This document shows, piece by piece, positions 37,931 through 46,141 of a stretch of DNA of 64,000 nucleotides; the stretch's first letter is position 1, and the number at the start of each line of letters is the position of its first letter. The notes beneath the pieces were generated by a model that worked only from the letters and a program-made list of their open reading frames with translations, was not told where the DNA came from and ran no database searches. Origin of the DNA: Flavobacterium lipolyticum (GTDB lineage Bacteria > Bacteroidota > Bacteroidia > Flavobacteriales > Flavobacteriaceae); the NCBI RefSeq assembly GCF_020905335.1, contig NZ_JAJJMN010000002.1, forward strand, positions 434,001 through 498,000, written 5' to 3'. Position numbers and translations under genes: made by a program.

Positions 37931-38076
37931 TTTCACGTTATTTTTGATTGGCCAGCTGTAAGCGCTTTTTGTGTTTTCACGTTATTTTGCCTTTATGCAG
38001 CTCGTCCCTGGTTCTCATTTTAACGTTGTTTTGTGCATTTGAAGAAAGGATCCGGAACAGGTTTTCACGTTATTTT
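37931..38076 (+). repeat. Short-repeat array: four 14-bp repeats at exact 44-bp period
   Basis: Repeats TTTCACGTTATTTT at 37931, 37975 and 38063 and TTTAACGTTGTTTT at 38019. The three 30-bp spacers (37945-37974, 37989-38018, 38033-38062) are unrelated to each other and have about 47-53 percent GC in a region near 30 percent. The 44-bp period is not a multiple of three, so this is not a protein repeat. Downstream, CGTGAAA (38112-38118) is complementary to the repeat. CCATAAC / GTTGTGG (about 38124-38141) forms a hairpin followed by five T, so a plus-strand transcript could end there. No cas genes are in the window. Confidence 0.75.
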
Positions 38077-38242
38077 CTTATCCATTTAAACAATTCTTTT
38101 CATAGATTCAGCGTGAAAAATCACCATAACCCATGTTGTGGTTTTTGTTCTGCACTAAATTCCCAAGCAATCATCTTTTAAGAACATTATTTAGGACTTG
38201 CTCAGTCCAAATAATTTGTATCATAAATTATACTCAACATAC

Positions 38243-38512
38243 TTATTTGAAGTGTTTAGAGAATCTTGATTTTATTTTTGCCATCGCTTGTTCGTGAGAA
38301 TGTACTCTGCCATTTGCAACATCATCGAAAGCTTCATCTAATGCATTAAGTTCAGGCATCGGATGTTTTTTGTCTTCATAATCTTTAACTAATAAACATA
38401 AAATTTTTAGTTCATCATCTTCGGGAGTATTAGGTTCAGCGTGAAAGATTTCAATCATTCTTTTAACTGCTTTTACGTGCTCTTCTTCTGTTTTTATTGC
38501 TTTCCAGTTCAT
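38243..38512 (-). CDS. Antitoxin-like small protein
   Basis: 89 residues. The first part (MNWKAIKTEEEHVKAVKRMI, then EIFHAEPNTPEDDELKILCL) matches the N-terminal helical part of HigA-type antitoxins. The end (FDDVANGRVHSHEQAMAKIK) resembles the C-terminal toxin-binding tail seen in several type II antitoxins. The HTH normally found in HigA is absent, and no toxin gene is adjacent: upstream is a small TM gene (21 bases away), downstream the short-repeat array. It may be an orphan antitoxin or one whose partner is the small TM protein. Confidence 0.6.
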   Translation of the reverse strand: MNWKAIKTEEEHVKAVKRMIEIFHAEPNTPEDDELKILCLLVKDYEDKKHPMPELNALDEAFDDVANGRVHSHEQAMAKIKSRFSKHFK

Positions 38513-38533
38513 TTTAAGTTTTATTTAAATAAT

Positions 38534-38680
38534 TTAGTTTAGTAAAATGATAGCATATAAACCAAATATCATTAATAAAAGGGTAATAAATATGCCTAGC
38601 ATCCATCTTGATTGCTCTTTAAAGCCTTTTTTTAAATCTTGTCTAGTGACTAAGTGTCTCGGGTCGTTCTTTACTGTCAT
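38534..38680 (-). CDS. Small single-TM protein, 48 residues
   Basis: ATG at 38678-38680, stop at 38534-38536. The text begins MTVKNDPRHLVTRQDLKKGF and continues KEQSRW, then one membrane helix (MLGIFITLLLMIFGLYAIIL). It is a relative of the 46-residue protein at 37721: RHLVTRQD aligns with RYLASKED, followed in both by a Trp and a helix ending IxGLY. It sits 21 bases upstream of the antitoxin-like gene and may be co-transcribed with it. Confidence 0.6.
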   Translation of the reverse strand: MTVKNDPRHLVTRQDLKKGFKEQSRWMLGIFITLLLMIFGLYAIILLN

Positions 38681-38729
38681 CTTTTAAAAACATGATTTAA
38701 AACTTGTTTTGAATTTTAATCTTAACAAA

Positions 38730-39635
38730 TTAAGATAACCAGTCATATTCACCATTTAAGTATGTGTCTAAATTATTTAAAACCATATCTATGTGCTTAA
38801 TCCAAATATCGTCAATTATTTTTTCTTTCTTGAATAAATCGTATTTTAAAAATAATTTTTTTGAACTATTAATGATGTTAGAACAAGCCATTCCAGTACT
38901 GTCAAACCAGTAATATTCCTCAAAAATTGATTCTTTTTTATTTGAAGTAATCAAAACATAGGAATCTTGTTTGAATTTTTCTTCTAATAGTTTTAGATCA
39001 TAAAAAATTTGTTTATCATACTCATCATTATGATTTAAATGAATTGATTGTTTATGTTCACTTAGTAAATGATCTACTTCTAAACAAAAAATATAAAGCT
39101 CCTTATTTATTCTTACGAAATAAAAATCATCCCAACAAGAATACCCCCAAAGATTCCTTATTAAACAATCTTTGTTTTCTTTTTCATAAAAAATAGTACA
39201 TGTACTCAGTCTAAAAATTTCTGAGTCATCATTTATTGTTATATTGGAATTATTTTTGCTTAAAGTAAAATTTTTAATTTGATGAAATTTTTTAGATTTG
39301 ACTTCTCTTTTATTTATTAAGCTTTGTGTATCAATACTATATAATTTCCAATCGATGTCAATTGTGAATGAAAATTTATTATTATTATTAAGTTTGTTGT
39401 TATACTTTGGTTTTAAATCGTTTATCAAATATCTTTCCTTAATCTTCATATCATCGGATGATACACCTTGATGGTACAGAATTTTATGTGATTCCAAAAT
39501 ACATTCTTCACTTAAATTCCCGTGCTGACTCAAAAAATGTTGTTTTTCAATTCTTACTGCTAAATGTATAGAACTTCCGATGTATAAAACATTGTCATCT
39601 ATATCTAAAAACATATATACAAAATATCCTTTCAT
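38730..39635 (-). CDS. GIY-YIG nuclease-family protein, cargo
   Basis: 301 residues. The first about 95 residues carry a GIY-YIG fold: GYFVYMFLDIDDNVLYIGSS stands for the two motif strands, followed by helix residues and KIKERYLINDLKPKYNNKLN, where the Glu and the terminal Asn are typical. The remaining 200 residues (rich in Lys, Asn and Asp; YYWFDSTGMACSN near 240) are not recognised and may bind the target. GIY-YIG enzymes cut DNA; in mobile elements they serve as homing or restriction-type nucleases. It is probably a stand-alone gene. Confidence 0.75.
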   Translation of the reverse strand: MKGYFVYMFLDIDDNVLYIGSSIHLAVRIEKQHFLSQHGNLSEECILESHKILYHQGVSSDDMKIKERYLINDLKPKYNNKLNNNNKFSFTIDIDWKLYSIDTQSLINKREVKSKKFHQIKNFTLSKNNSNITINDDSEIFRLSTCTIFYEKENKDCLIRNLWGYSCWDDFYFVRINKELYIFCLEVDHLLSEHKQSIHLNHNDEYDKQIFYDLKLLEEKFKQDSYVLITSNKKESIFEEYYWFDSTGMACSNIINSSKKLFLKYDLFKKEKIIDDIWIKHIDMVLNNLDTYLNGEYDWLS

Positions 39636-39661
39636 TACTCAAATGTTATGTTAAAAAAGAA

Positions 39662-39699
39662 ACGCTTTCTCAATTAAACAAATTTAACTGAAAAAGCGT
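39662..39699 (-). terminator. Terminator of the lipoprotein gene
   Basis: ACGCTTTCTCAATTAAA (39662-39678) pairs with TTTAACTGAAAAAGCGT (39683-39699) with one or two mismatches. On the minus strand it is followed by a T-rich run. Confidence 0.75.
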
Positions 39700-39713
39700 A
39701 TTTATTATCCCGT

Positions 39714-40208
39714 TTATTCAGATTCAAGATAGTATGTTACTATTCTGTTAGTATAACGTTCGTCGTAGAAACTAAATTTAAGTGCTTGTTTTCCGTCCCT
39801 GTAGCTGACAAAAACATCTGTAAGTTCTAAAAACTCACTTTCTTTTTCTCCTTTGTGAAATATTTCCATAGAAATAGTTTTTTTTGCCTTGTCATAACTG
39901 TAATTAAAATAATCGTCGGAAGGCTCTAGAGCATTGCTACAAATATCAGAACCATCAGCCCAAATTCCTTTGTTACCATTGTTAAATGAAAAAGTATCAT
40001 CAAAACGACAATAGCCACGGTCTTTTTCTTTACTCATATCTGTATTAGCAACTCCATCGTTGTCTAAATCAACAGGTAAATCTGTTATAATTGATTTAAT
40101 TTTGTAAGAGCCTGCTAGTTTTGGCTCTAAAACATCTACTTCTTTGGTGCAAGCCATTAAAGAAAATATTATCATTAACATTCCGATTTTTCTAATATTT
40201 TTTTTCAT
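39714..40208 (-). CDS. Lipoprotein, lipocalin-like
   Basis: 164 residues. Signal with lipobox (IGMLMIIFSLMACTKE, Cys 20) and a beta-rich mature part beginning LAGSYKIKSI, then strands (YCRFDDTFSFNNG, FLELTDVFVSYRDGKQALKF). The LxGxYK start and strand pattern recall the lipocalin-like family common in Bacteroidota. It is preceded by a beta-barrel gene (38-base gap) on the same strand, so the two are probably an envelope pair carried by the mobile element. They could affect surface properties or phage entry; that is only context. Confidence 0.75.
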   Translation of the reverse strand: MKKNIRKIGMLMIIFSLMACTKEVDVLEPKLAGSYKIKSIITDLPVDLDNDGVANTDMSKEKDRGYCRFDDTFSFNNGNKGIWADGSDICSNALEPSDDYFNYSYDKAKKTISMEIFHKGEKESEFLELTDVFVSYRDGKQALKFSFYDERYTNRIVTYYLESE

Positions 40209-40245
40209 CTTTATTATATATAATTATATTGTTTATTTAATCTAT

Positions 40246-40791
40246 TTAATTGGTATAATATCTTAATCCAATTCCTGCAAACGGAACAAATTTTCCTAAA
40301 TCTGAATTAGCATGATAATACTCGTTTACTTTTATGAAAAGCGTTGTTCTATCATTAATAAGGTAGTCAAAGTCTAATCCCACATAAGCTCCGTAAATGA
40401 ATTTTGATTCGTCCAAAATCAAACTTCCATTGCTTAAATTTAAATCTTTATTACCGTTCACTATTTCGTAGCCAAGTACTACACCGCTCCCGAAGACGAT
40501 CCCAAATTTTCTGTTTTGAGTAAGATACAGCGGAACAGAATAACCCAAATTAAGCGTAATGTCGTTGTAACCTATCTTATTTTCTCCGATTTTGTATTTA
40601 GCATCGGTTGCAAGAATAGAAGCTGAAATTGAATTTCTGTCGTTAATAAAATAATTATGACTAAGCATAACACCATAACCGTCCTGTGTTGCCCCAATGC
40701 TAACACCAAAAGCATTTTTGTAGGTTTGGGAATAGCCTTTCGTAAAAGCTGATAGTAATAATACCCCAAGAAATAATTTAGTTTTTTTCAT
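40246..40791 (-). CDS. Outer-membrane beta-barrel protein
   Basis: 181 residues with a signal peptide (KLFLGVLLLSAFTKGYSQ). The mature part consists of amphipathic strands with aromatic girdles (VMLSHNYFINDRNSISASIL, GIVFGSGVVLGYEI, FIYGAYVGLDFDYLIN) and a C-terminal strand ending GIGLRYYTN, as in small eight-stranded barrels. It lies 45 bases after the coupling-protein gene's start region on the same strand, just ahead of the lipoprotein gene. Its role in the mobile element is unknown. Confidence 0.8.
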   Translation of the reverse strand: MKKTKLFLGVLLLSAFTKGYSQTYKNAFGVSIGATQDGYGVMLSHNYFINDRNSISASILATDAKYKIGENKIGYNDITLNLGYSVPLYLTQNRKFGIVFGSGVVLGYEIVNGNKDLNLSNGSLILDESKFIYGAYVGLDFDYLINDRTTLFIKVNEYYHANSDLGKFVPFAGIGLRYYTN

Positions 40792-40836
40792 GTGTAATTG
40801 ATTTTAATTTATAAAAATTGATTTGAATACTTATTT

Positions 40837-42753
40837 TTAGCTTGATATAATTTCTTTGCATTCTGCAATGATTTTAAAGTAATTCTCTTGCATCATACTT
40901 TCGCTTATTGGGATTTTCTGATTGATATATTTCCCTTTTATTTCGTCTCTTAAAAATTGAGTTTTTAAAAACTCTCGTGGACTTCCTTCAGCTATAATCC
41001 CGTAGAATTCTCCTTGCGCTAAATTGACTATGTCGCTAATTTTTACGCGATTTCGTTCCTGTATATTTTCGCTAGTTCCTGAACTGGTATTACTTCCTAA
41101 ATGCACAAACTTTCCACTAGTTCCATCGCCAGTACTTTTTGACGTAAATACTTCATCTTTCTTACTAAATAGATTTTGAACCATTTCAGAAGATTTGCCA
41201 CTAACAGACCTACCGAAAAATTGCGAGCCTAGGTTCGAGATAATTACCTGAGCTTTTTCTTCACTGTATTTATCCGATAATTGGCTATAATCTTGCACTC
41301 CGAATATTGTAGCAATTTTATTACTTCTTGCGGTAGCGGGAATTTGTTCAATATTTGGAATGAACACCGTTGGAGCCTCGTCTAGCAATACAACTGATTT
41401 TTGTTGATCAGGTTTATTCATCTGCTTAAGTGCTACAGAAATGATAAGGGAAATCGCAGGAGTGTAAACATTCGGCAACGTAGAATCGTTCCCAAGACAA
41501 AGGAATTGAGGTTTTTCAGGATTGTTTAAATGCAAATCAATATCGTTACTCGAGAGAATCCAAAAGATATCAGGAGTATTCAGAACCGACAAAGCATTTT
41601 GAAGAGTTGAAAGCATTCCTGCAACTGTACGCTCCGAACCTCTATCAATAGATTCTCGTAATGAAGCTATCATACCGCCAGCTTCATAATCTTCAGATAT
41701 ATTTTGAACTAAAACATCAATTGGTGTTTGTACTATAAATGATATCACATGTGGCAATGTGCATATATCGGGGTGCTTTTGTCTCAACCACCAAATGACA
41801 GATGCTAAAATGTTTTTAGCACTACTAAGCCAAAAATCCATTTTCTTAATTGATTCAGGTAAAAGATTGTTTATAATGACCTGACTGTACTCATTTGCAA
41901 TAGCTGCTTTAGTTAAATACATTGGATGAATAGGATTTACTCTATCGCTCAGTAAAGGATGCTTAAAATCAATATTTTTAACCTTTATTGAAGTGTTTTC
42001 ATAACTCAAGTAAACTTTTTCAGTCAATTCAGGGCTTTTGAAATCATATAATATTCCCGAAAACTCTTTTAGCCCAATTTGTTGAATAATCGGTTCAAAA
42101 ATTGATGCTGATTTTCCTGAACCTGCTCCACCCTGAATATAGATTCCCCTGTACGGATTATCTAAGTTTATTAAACCTTGATTTGTTTTAAATGTGAAAG
42201 AATCTTCTTTTTCGGACTTTTTTATATTATTAAATTTCTCAGTTTGATTTGGCTTGGTTCTATTTTTAAACTTTAATAGATAAACCGTATATAGAATAGG
42301 AGTTAGACAGATTATTGCTCCAAAATTTCCAATAAGTGTGCTAAATAATTTTCCTAATAAAGTAATTAAAAAGATTATTAAAATGTTATTGATTAAAGTG
42401 CTAATAATTATTCTAGGAAATCGCTTTTGTTTCGCATGATAAAATGAAACATAAACTATCGAGGGAATACATAAAATCACTCCAAAGTTTGCCCAATATG
42501 GCATCTTATTAGCTATAAATTTTGAAAACAGATACAAGAAGTTATTATACCCATTTGCGAAGTAATTGGGCTTTAGTTCTTTTAATTGAAAATTATAAGA
42601 ATCAGTCCACAAATTAGTTATAGAAAACCCAAACAAATGAGTTTCCAAAAGTATTACACTTGACACTACAGAGAAAATAAAAATTATTTTCAATATTTTC
42701 CACATAATGCCTAAGAGCGAGTTTCCTTCTTGAATGCCTATACCGTGATCCAT
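40837..42753 (-). CDS. VirD4/TraG-type coupling protein (T4CP)
   Basis: 638 residues. Membrane helices lie near residues 20-40, 88-105 and 118-160. Walker A GGAGSGKS is at 208-215, and the Walker B region is VVLLDEAPTVFIPN. TraG/TraD signatures follow (ARSNKIATIFGVQDYSQLSD, then IISNLGSQFFGRSVSG). Coupling proteins bring relaxase-bound DNA to a conjugation channel and power transfer. Here no channel genes are present, so a helper element must supply them. The start is two bases after the stop of the small coiled-coil gene, so it belongs to the mobilization operon. Confidence 0.92.
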   Translation of the reverse strand: MDHGIGIQEGNSLLGIMWKILKIIFIFSVVSSVILLETHLFGFSITNLWTDSYNFQLKELKPNYFANGYNNFLYLFSKFIANKMPYWANFGVILCIPSIVYVSFYHAKQKRFPRIIISTLINNILIIFLITLLGKLFSTLIGNFGAIICLTPILYTVYLLKFKNRTKPNQTEKFNNIKKSEKEDSFTFKTNQGLINLDNPYRGIYIQGGAGSGKSASIFEPIIQQIGLKEFSGILYDFKSPELTEKVYLSYENTSIKVKNIDFKHPLLSDRVNPIHPMYLTKAAIANEYSQVIINNLLPESIKKMDFWLSSAKNILASVIWWLRQKHPDICTLPHVISFIVQTPIDVLVQNISEDYEAGGMIASLRESIDRGSERTVAGMLSTLQNALSVLNTPDIFWILSSNDIDLHLNNPEKPQFLCLGNDSTLPNVYTPAISLIISVALKQMNKPDQQKSVVLLDEAPTVFIPNIEQIPATARSNKIATIFGVQDYSQLSDKYSEEKAQVIISNLGSQFFGRSVSGKSSEMVQNLFSKKDEVFTSKSTGDGTSGKFVHLGSNTSSGTSENIQERNRVKISDIVNLAQGEFYGIIAEGSPREFLKTQFLRDEIKGKYINQKIPISESMMQENYFKIIAECKEIISS

Positions 42754-42755
42754 GA

Positions 42756-43091
42756 TTATAGTGTTTTAAATGTTAATATTAGCAGTACTGAAAGCAATAA
42801 GATTATTGCTAAAGACAGTAAAATGTAAATCCCTAATTTTTGCTTTTTGTTTTCATTCTTCTGATTGTGCTGCATCTCTTGAATTTGATTTTTTTGAGCT
42901 GTAAACAGCTGATTCCAGTGCGATATAATTTCTTCAAGGCGGTCAGTTCTTGGCTGTATTTCAATTTTTTCCGCTTTTTCCATACAGATAGAAAATTCCT
43001 GTACTAAACTTGATTGTTCTGAAACTAGTTTTTCTAGTTTTTTGGTTTCATCAGCGATGATTTCTGCTATTATTTCGATGTTTTTACTCAT
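42756..43091 (-). CDS. Small coiled-coil membrane protein of the mobilization operon
   Basis: 111 residues: a helical, Glu-rich region (about 1-80, EIIADETKKLEKLVSEQSSL) followed by a C-terminal membrane helix (LGIYILLSLAIILLLSVLLI). It overlaps the relaxase by four bases and nearly touches the coupling-protein gene, so it is co-translated with both. Similar small proteins sit at this position in Bacteroidota mobilizable elements; a role in linking relaxosome and coupling protein is inferred from position. Confidence 0.7.
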   Translation of the reverse strand: MSKNIEIIAEIIADETKKLEKLVSEQSSLVQEFSICMEKAEKIEIQPRTDRLEEIISHWNQLFTAQKNQIQEMQHNQKNENKKQKLGIYILLSLAIILLLSVLLILTFKTL

Positions 43092-44194
43092 ATCCCGTAA
43101 TCTTGTTCTAATTTTAAATTATTGTTTGGTTTATCTATTTGAGCATCTTCAATTTTTTGAAGATTTTTAGCGTATTCAATGTCTTTTGAAATTGACTCTA
43201 AGCGTTGTTCTTCAGTATTTTTTAGTTCAATTTCTGCCATTGGTTTAAGAACTGTTTTCAGGTATTTAAATTCCTGTTGTGACATTTTCTGTTTTCCCAC
43301 TGCCTGAGAAACTGATTTACTTCCGTTCCTGCTCAATTGACTTATTTCTTTTTTAATTCCTTTTGGAATTGTATTGCCTAAGTTTTTATTGAGATAGCTT
43401 TTTGATATCTGCTTGCTCTGTACACGTTTCAGGGTGGTATCGAGATTATGATTTAAGTCGTTTTTTAAGCCACTTTTTATCAAATTGCTAGCAGACATAG
43501 AACGGTGTATTTCACTTGCTTTAAAGTCTTTTTTTGTTTCCTTATCTAAAATCCTGAAACCTTGAATCTGCCCTTGTTTATTTATGGTTGGTTTTACTTC
43601 TAATCCTTTTAAATCCATTTGATTAATCCAATTTTGAAAGCTTTGAGGATTTTGCTTTAAAACCTCCTGATGCTTTTTATAGATTTCCGCTTTGATTTCT
43701 TTTAGCTCATTTCTGTTTTTTTCAATGTTTTGAAACATCTTGTCCCTTGCTGAAATCAATCCTTTTTCTTTCGCTATTTCATTAGCTTTTTGAGAAGTCT
43801 TTTTTCCAATAAAGGAGTCATTATAGGCATTGCCTTTGTTGTCAATTCGGTTTACATATATATGTAAATGGTTGTGGTCTCTATCTTTATGAACGTAGGC
43901 AATATGCTGGTGCTCTTTTAAATTCATCTTTTCAAGATAACTTTCGGTGATTTGCTTAAAATCTTCGTTTGTTAATTTTCTTCCGTCTTCAGGCTCTGGA
44001 CTTAGTACAACTGAGAGAGTATTTAGTCTCGTATTAGAATTTAGATTTTGATATACCTTAAACTCATTTTCAATTTCTAATCCAGTACTACCAATTACAT
44101 TGTGCCTAGTGATTTCTTCGGCATTCAATTTGTCTTTTCCATAGTCAATTGCATTTGATGTGTGTCCGATGCTTTTAGCTTTGCCTACCATCAC
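43088..44194 (-). CDS. Relaxase/mobilization nuclease
   Basis: 368 residues. The N-terminal domain (about 1-125) has the three relaxase motifs: NAIDYGKDK near the start, TRLNTLSVVLSPEP, and the metal-binding histidines in HKDRDHNHLHIYVNRID (His 107, 109 and 111). The C-terminal half is helical and basic. Relaxases nick the origin of transfer and lead the strand into the recipient. The gene overlaps mobC by 20 bases upstream and the coiled-coil gene downstream, and is of the MobB/MobP type usual in Bacteroidota. Confidence 0.9.
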   Translation of the reverse strand: MMVGKAKSIGHTSNAIDYGKDKLNAEEITRHNVIGSTGLEIENEFKVYQNLNSNTRLNTLSVVLSPEPEDGRKLTNEDFKQITESYLEKMNLKEHQHIAYVHKDRDHNHLHIYVNRIDNKGNAYNDSFIGKKTSQKANEIAKEKGLISARDKMFQNIEKNRNELKEIKAEIYKKHQEVLKQNPQSFQNWINQMDLKGLEVKPTINKQGQIQGFRILDKETKKDFKASEIHRSMSASNLIKSGLKNDLNHNLDTTLKRVQSKQISKSYLNKNLGNTIPKGIKKEISQLSRNGSKSVSQAVGKQKMSQQEFKYLKTVLKPMAEIELKNTEEQRLESISKDIEYAKNLQKIEDAQIDKPNNNLKLEQDYGI

Positions 44195-44498
44195 TAAAAA
44201 TTTTTAAAACTGAATCAGTTTGTTTAACCGTTTTCATTACCTCAGAGGCAAACAAAGAATCTTTATCTTTTAGAAGGTTATTAATTTTGACAAAACCATT
44301 TCGTATGTAATGTAGATTCTCAAAAGCTTTTAATTCTTCCTCTGTAAAAACAGATTTGTTTTTACGTTCTAAGGCTACCATTCTGCAAAAACTAGCAGTA
44401 TTCATTTTTCGATTTTTTGCCTTTTTTTCAATGATTTTCTTCTCAATGGTTGTAGTTCGGAACATTATAATTTTTGTTCTTGCTTGACTCATAATCAT
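44175..44498 (-). CDS. MobC/MobA-like relaxosome accessory protein
   Basis: 107 residues; a start at Met 3 (44492) is also possible. The first 45 residues fit a ribbon-helix-helix fold (IIMFRTTTIEKKIIEKKAKN, then MNTASFCRMVALERK), and the remainder fits the MobC pattern (ENLHYIRNGFVKINNLLKDK). MobC proteins bind oriT and help the relaxase open it. The gene starts right beside the candidate oriT at 44499-44733 and overlaps the relaxase gene. Confidence 0.85.
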   Translation of the reverse strand: MIMSQARTKIIMFRTTTIEKKIIEKKAKNRKMNTASFCRMVALERKNKSVFTEEELKAFENLHYIRNGFVKINNLLKDKDSLFASEVMKTVKQTDSVLKIFSDGRQS

Positions 44499-44733
44499 GA
44501 TTTTTAATTGTTGTGTTTTTCATTTGCGACCATCGGGAGAAAATGCAAGATATGTTTGTAGCGATAGCGGAAAACACATCTTGAAATTCTAAACTTTGCG
44601 TATATCACTATGCGCATATAAATTCGGATGAATCTTTGAAATGGATTATTTTCCGTTTGGAAAACCTTTTACTTCTAAATTGATTTTTCAGTGAAAATGT
44701 CCTTTAAAAGTAGCTTGAATGTAAATTTTTACA
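44499..44733. other. Candidate origin of transfer
   Basis: Gene-free gap between mobC and the helicase gene. It contains a perfect palindrome TATGCGCATA (44609-44618) and an inverted repeat TTTTCC-GTTT-GGAAAA (44649-44664). Position upstream of mobC-relaxase and the presence of paired repeats are typical of oriT; the nick site cannot be told. Confidence 0.5.
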
Positions 44734-46140
44734 TTAGGCATTTTGCATGTCTTCAGAACATTCAACATCAATAAATTTAGTTTTACATGCAACCCATTTA
44801 AGCATTGTCGTATTAGTTGAGCCACCACGATATTTAGCAAAAATCACTTCACTATTTGCACCTTGGGTTATCAACGATTGCATTGATGAATCATAATCAT
44901 CTTCGTTGATTTCTATTTTATAATACTCAGGGCGGTAAAGAAATTGAACAATATCGGCATCCTGCTCAATCGCTCCGCTTTCTCTAAGATCGGATAAAAT
45001 CGGACGTTTATTTGGGCGAGATTCTACACTTCTGCTCAATTGAGATATAGCAATTATAGGTATATTCAACTCTTTGGCTAATCGTTTTAATCTGCGGGAG
45101 ATAGATGATATTTCACCCTCTCTATTACCTTTTACTGTTCGGTCAGACATTAGTTGTAAGTAATCTATAATCAATAATTTTATATCATTTTTGCGAACCC
45201 ACATCTTAGCCTGTATTACGATGTCATTGATATCCGTTTTACCACTATCATCAATGTAAAAAGGATAGTTATTCATCCTTTCTTGATGATGCGTGTAACT
45301 GACAAAATATTCAAGACACTCAAATCCTTTTGTCAATAATTGTGTTAAATGAAAATTTGTGTCTATCGCTATCGCACGAGCTGTCAATTGCTGGATTGAC
45401 ATTTCAAGTGATATCATACCAACTGGATTATTAATTTTACAATTTTCAATTGCACATTTCAAGACGTAAGATGTTTTCCCCATTCCTGGACGCGCAGCTA
45501 TAATAACCAAATCTTGATTACGATATCCTCCAGTATATTTATTAAGTCTTCTAAACCCCGTATGTGCGCCTACAAGCTTTACTTTTTCTTTGTTCGAAGT
45601 AAGTAACTCAATCTCTTTTTTAAGATTTTGTAATGCAATGGGAAAAGTTATTGTTTGTCTACCAGTAGAAATGAAATCCTGCACCTTATCAAATTCAGAT
45701 TGCCAACGTTGCATCAATTCAAAAATGTCTGTTGTTTCATTGTGCGCTAGTGCGATGATATGATTTGAAAACACAATTGTTTGACGTGCCATAAATTTTT
45801 GTAGAACCAATCTACAGTGATAATCGATATGTGCTGACGAAGCAATTTTTTGCGTTAATTCAATCAAGTATGAATCACCTCCAGCTAACTCTGATTTACC
45901 AATTCGTCTCAATTCTACTGCAACCGTCAACATATCAATAGGATTTCCAGCATTGTACAAGTTTAAAATCGCTTCGAAAATATATTTATGAGCGTCTTTG
46001 TAAAAGATATCAGGCTTGGAGATTATTGAAAGGGCCTCATCAACTCCTTTTGAATCGATTAACAACGCACCTAAAACAGCGCATTCGATATCTACGGATT
46101 GAGGTAGTGACTTTTCTTTTTCTAAACTTTTCTTTTCCAT
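44734..46140 (-). CDS. DnaB-type replicative helicase on the element
   Basis: 468 residues: N-terminal DnaB domain (about 12-110, VDIECAVLGALLIDSKGVDE) and RecA-like C-terminal domain (about 190-455) with Walker A ARPGMGKTS (216-224), the Walker B segment LLIIDYLQLM, and SQLSRSVESRPNKRPILSDL, which contains the DnaB Q and arginine motifs. The host will have its own dnaB elsewhere, so this copy probably unwinds the element after Rep or relaxase action. It begins one base after the Rep-like gene ends, so the two are translationally coupled. No intein or truncation is visible. Confidence 0.88.
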   Translation of the reverse strand: MEKKSLEKEKSLPQSVDIECAVLGALLIDSKGVDEALSIISKPDIFYKDAHKYIFEAILNLYNAGNPIDMLTVAVELRRIGKSELAGGDSYLIELTQKIASSAHIDYHCRLVLQKFMARQTIVFSNHIIALAHNETTDIFELMQRWQSEFDKVQDFISTGRQTITFPIALQNLKKEIELLTSNKEKVKLVGAHTGFRRLNKYTGGYRNQDLVIIAARPGMGKTSYVLKCAIENCKINNPVGMISLEMSIQQLTARAIAIDTNFHLTQLLTKGFECLEYFVSYTHHQERMNNYPFYIDDSGKTDINDIVIQAKMWVRKNDIKLLIIDYLQLMSDRTVKGNREGEISSISRRLKRLAKELNIPIIAISQLSRSVESRPNKRPILSDLRESGAIEQDADIVQFLYRPEYYKIEINEDDYDSSMQSLITQGANSEVIFAKYRGGSTNTTMLKWVACKTKFIDVECSEDMQNA

Positions 46141-46141
46141 A

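Noticed and set aside
37948..38181. A 77-codon plus-strand frame over the short-repeat array
   Set aside because: The 44-bp repeats fall in different frames, the amino-acid text is random (Cys, Phe and His rich), and no homologue-like pattern is seen.
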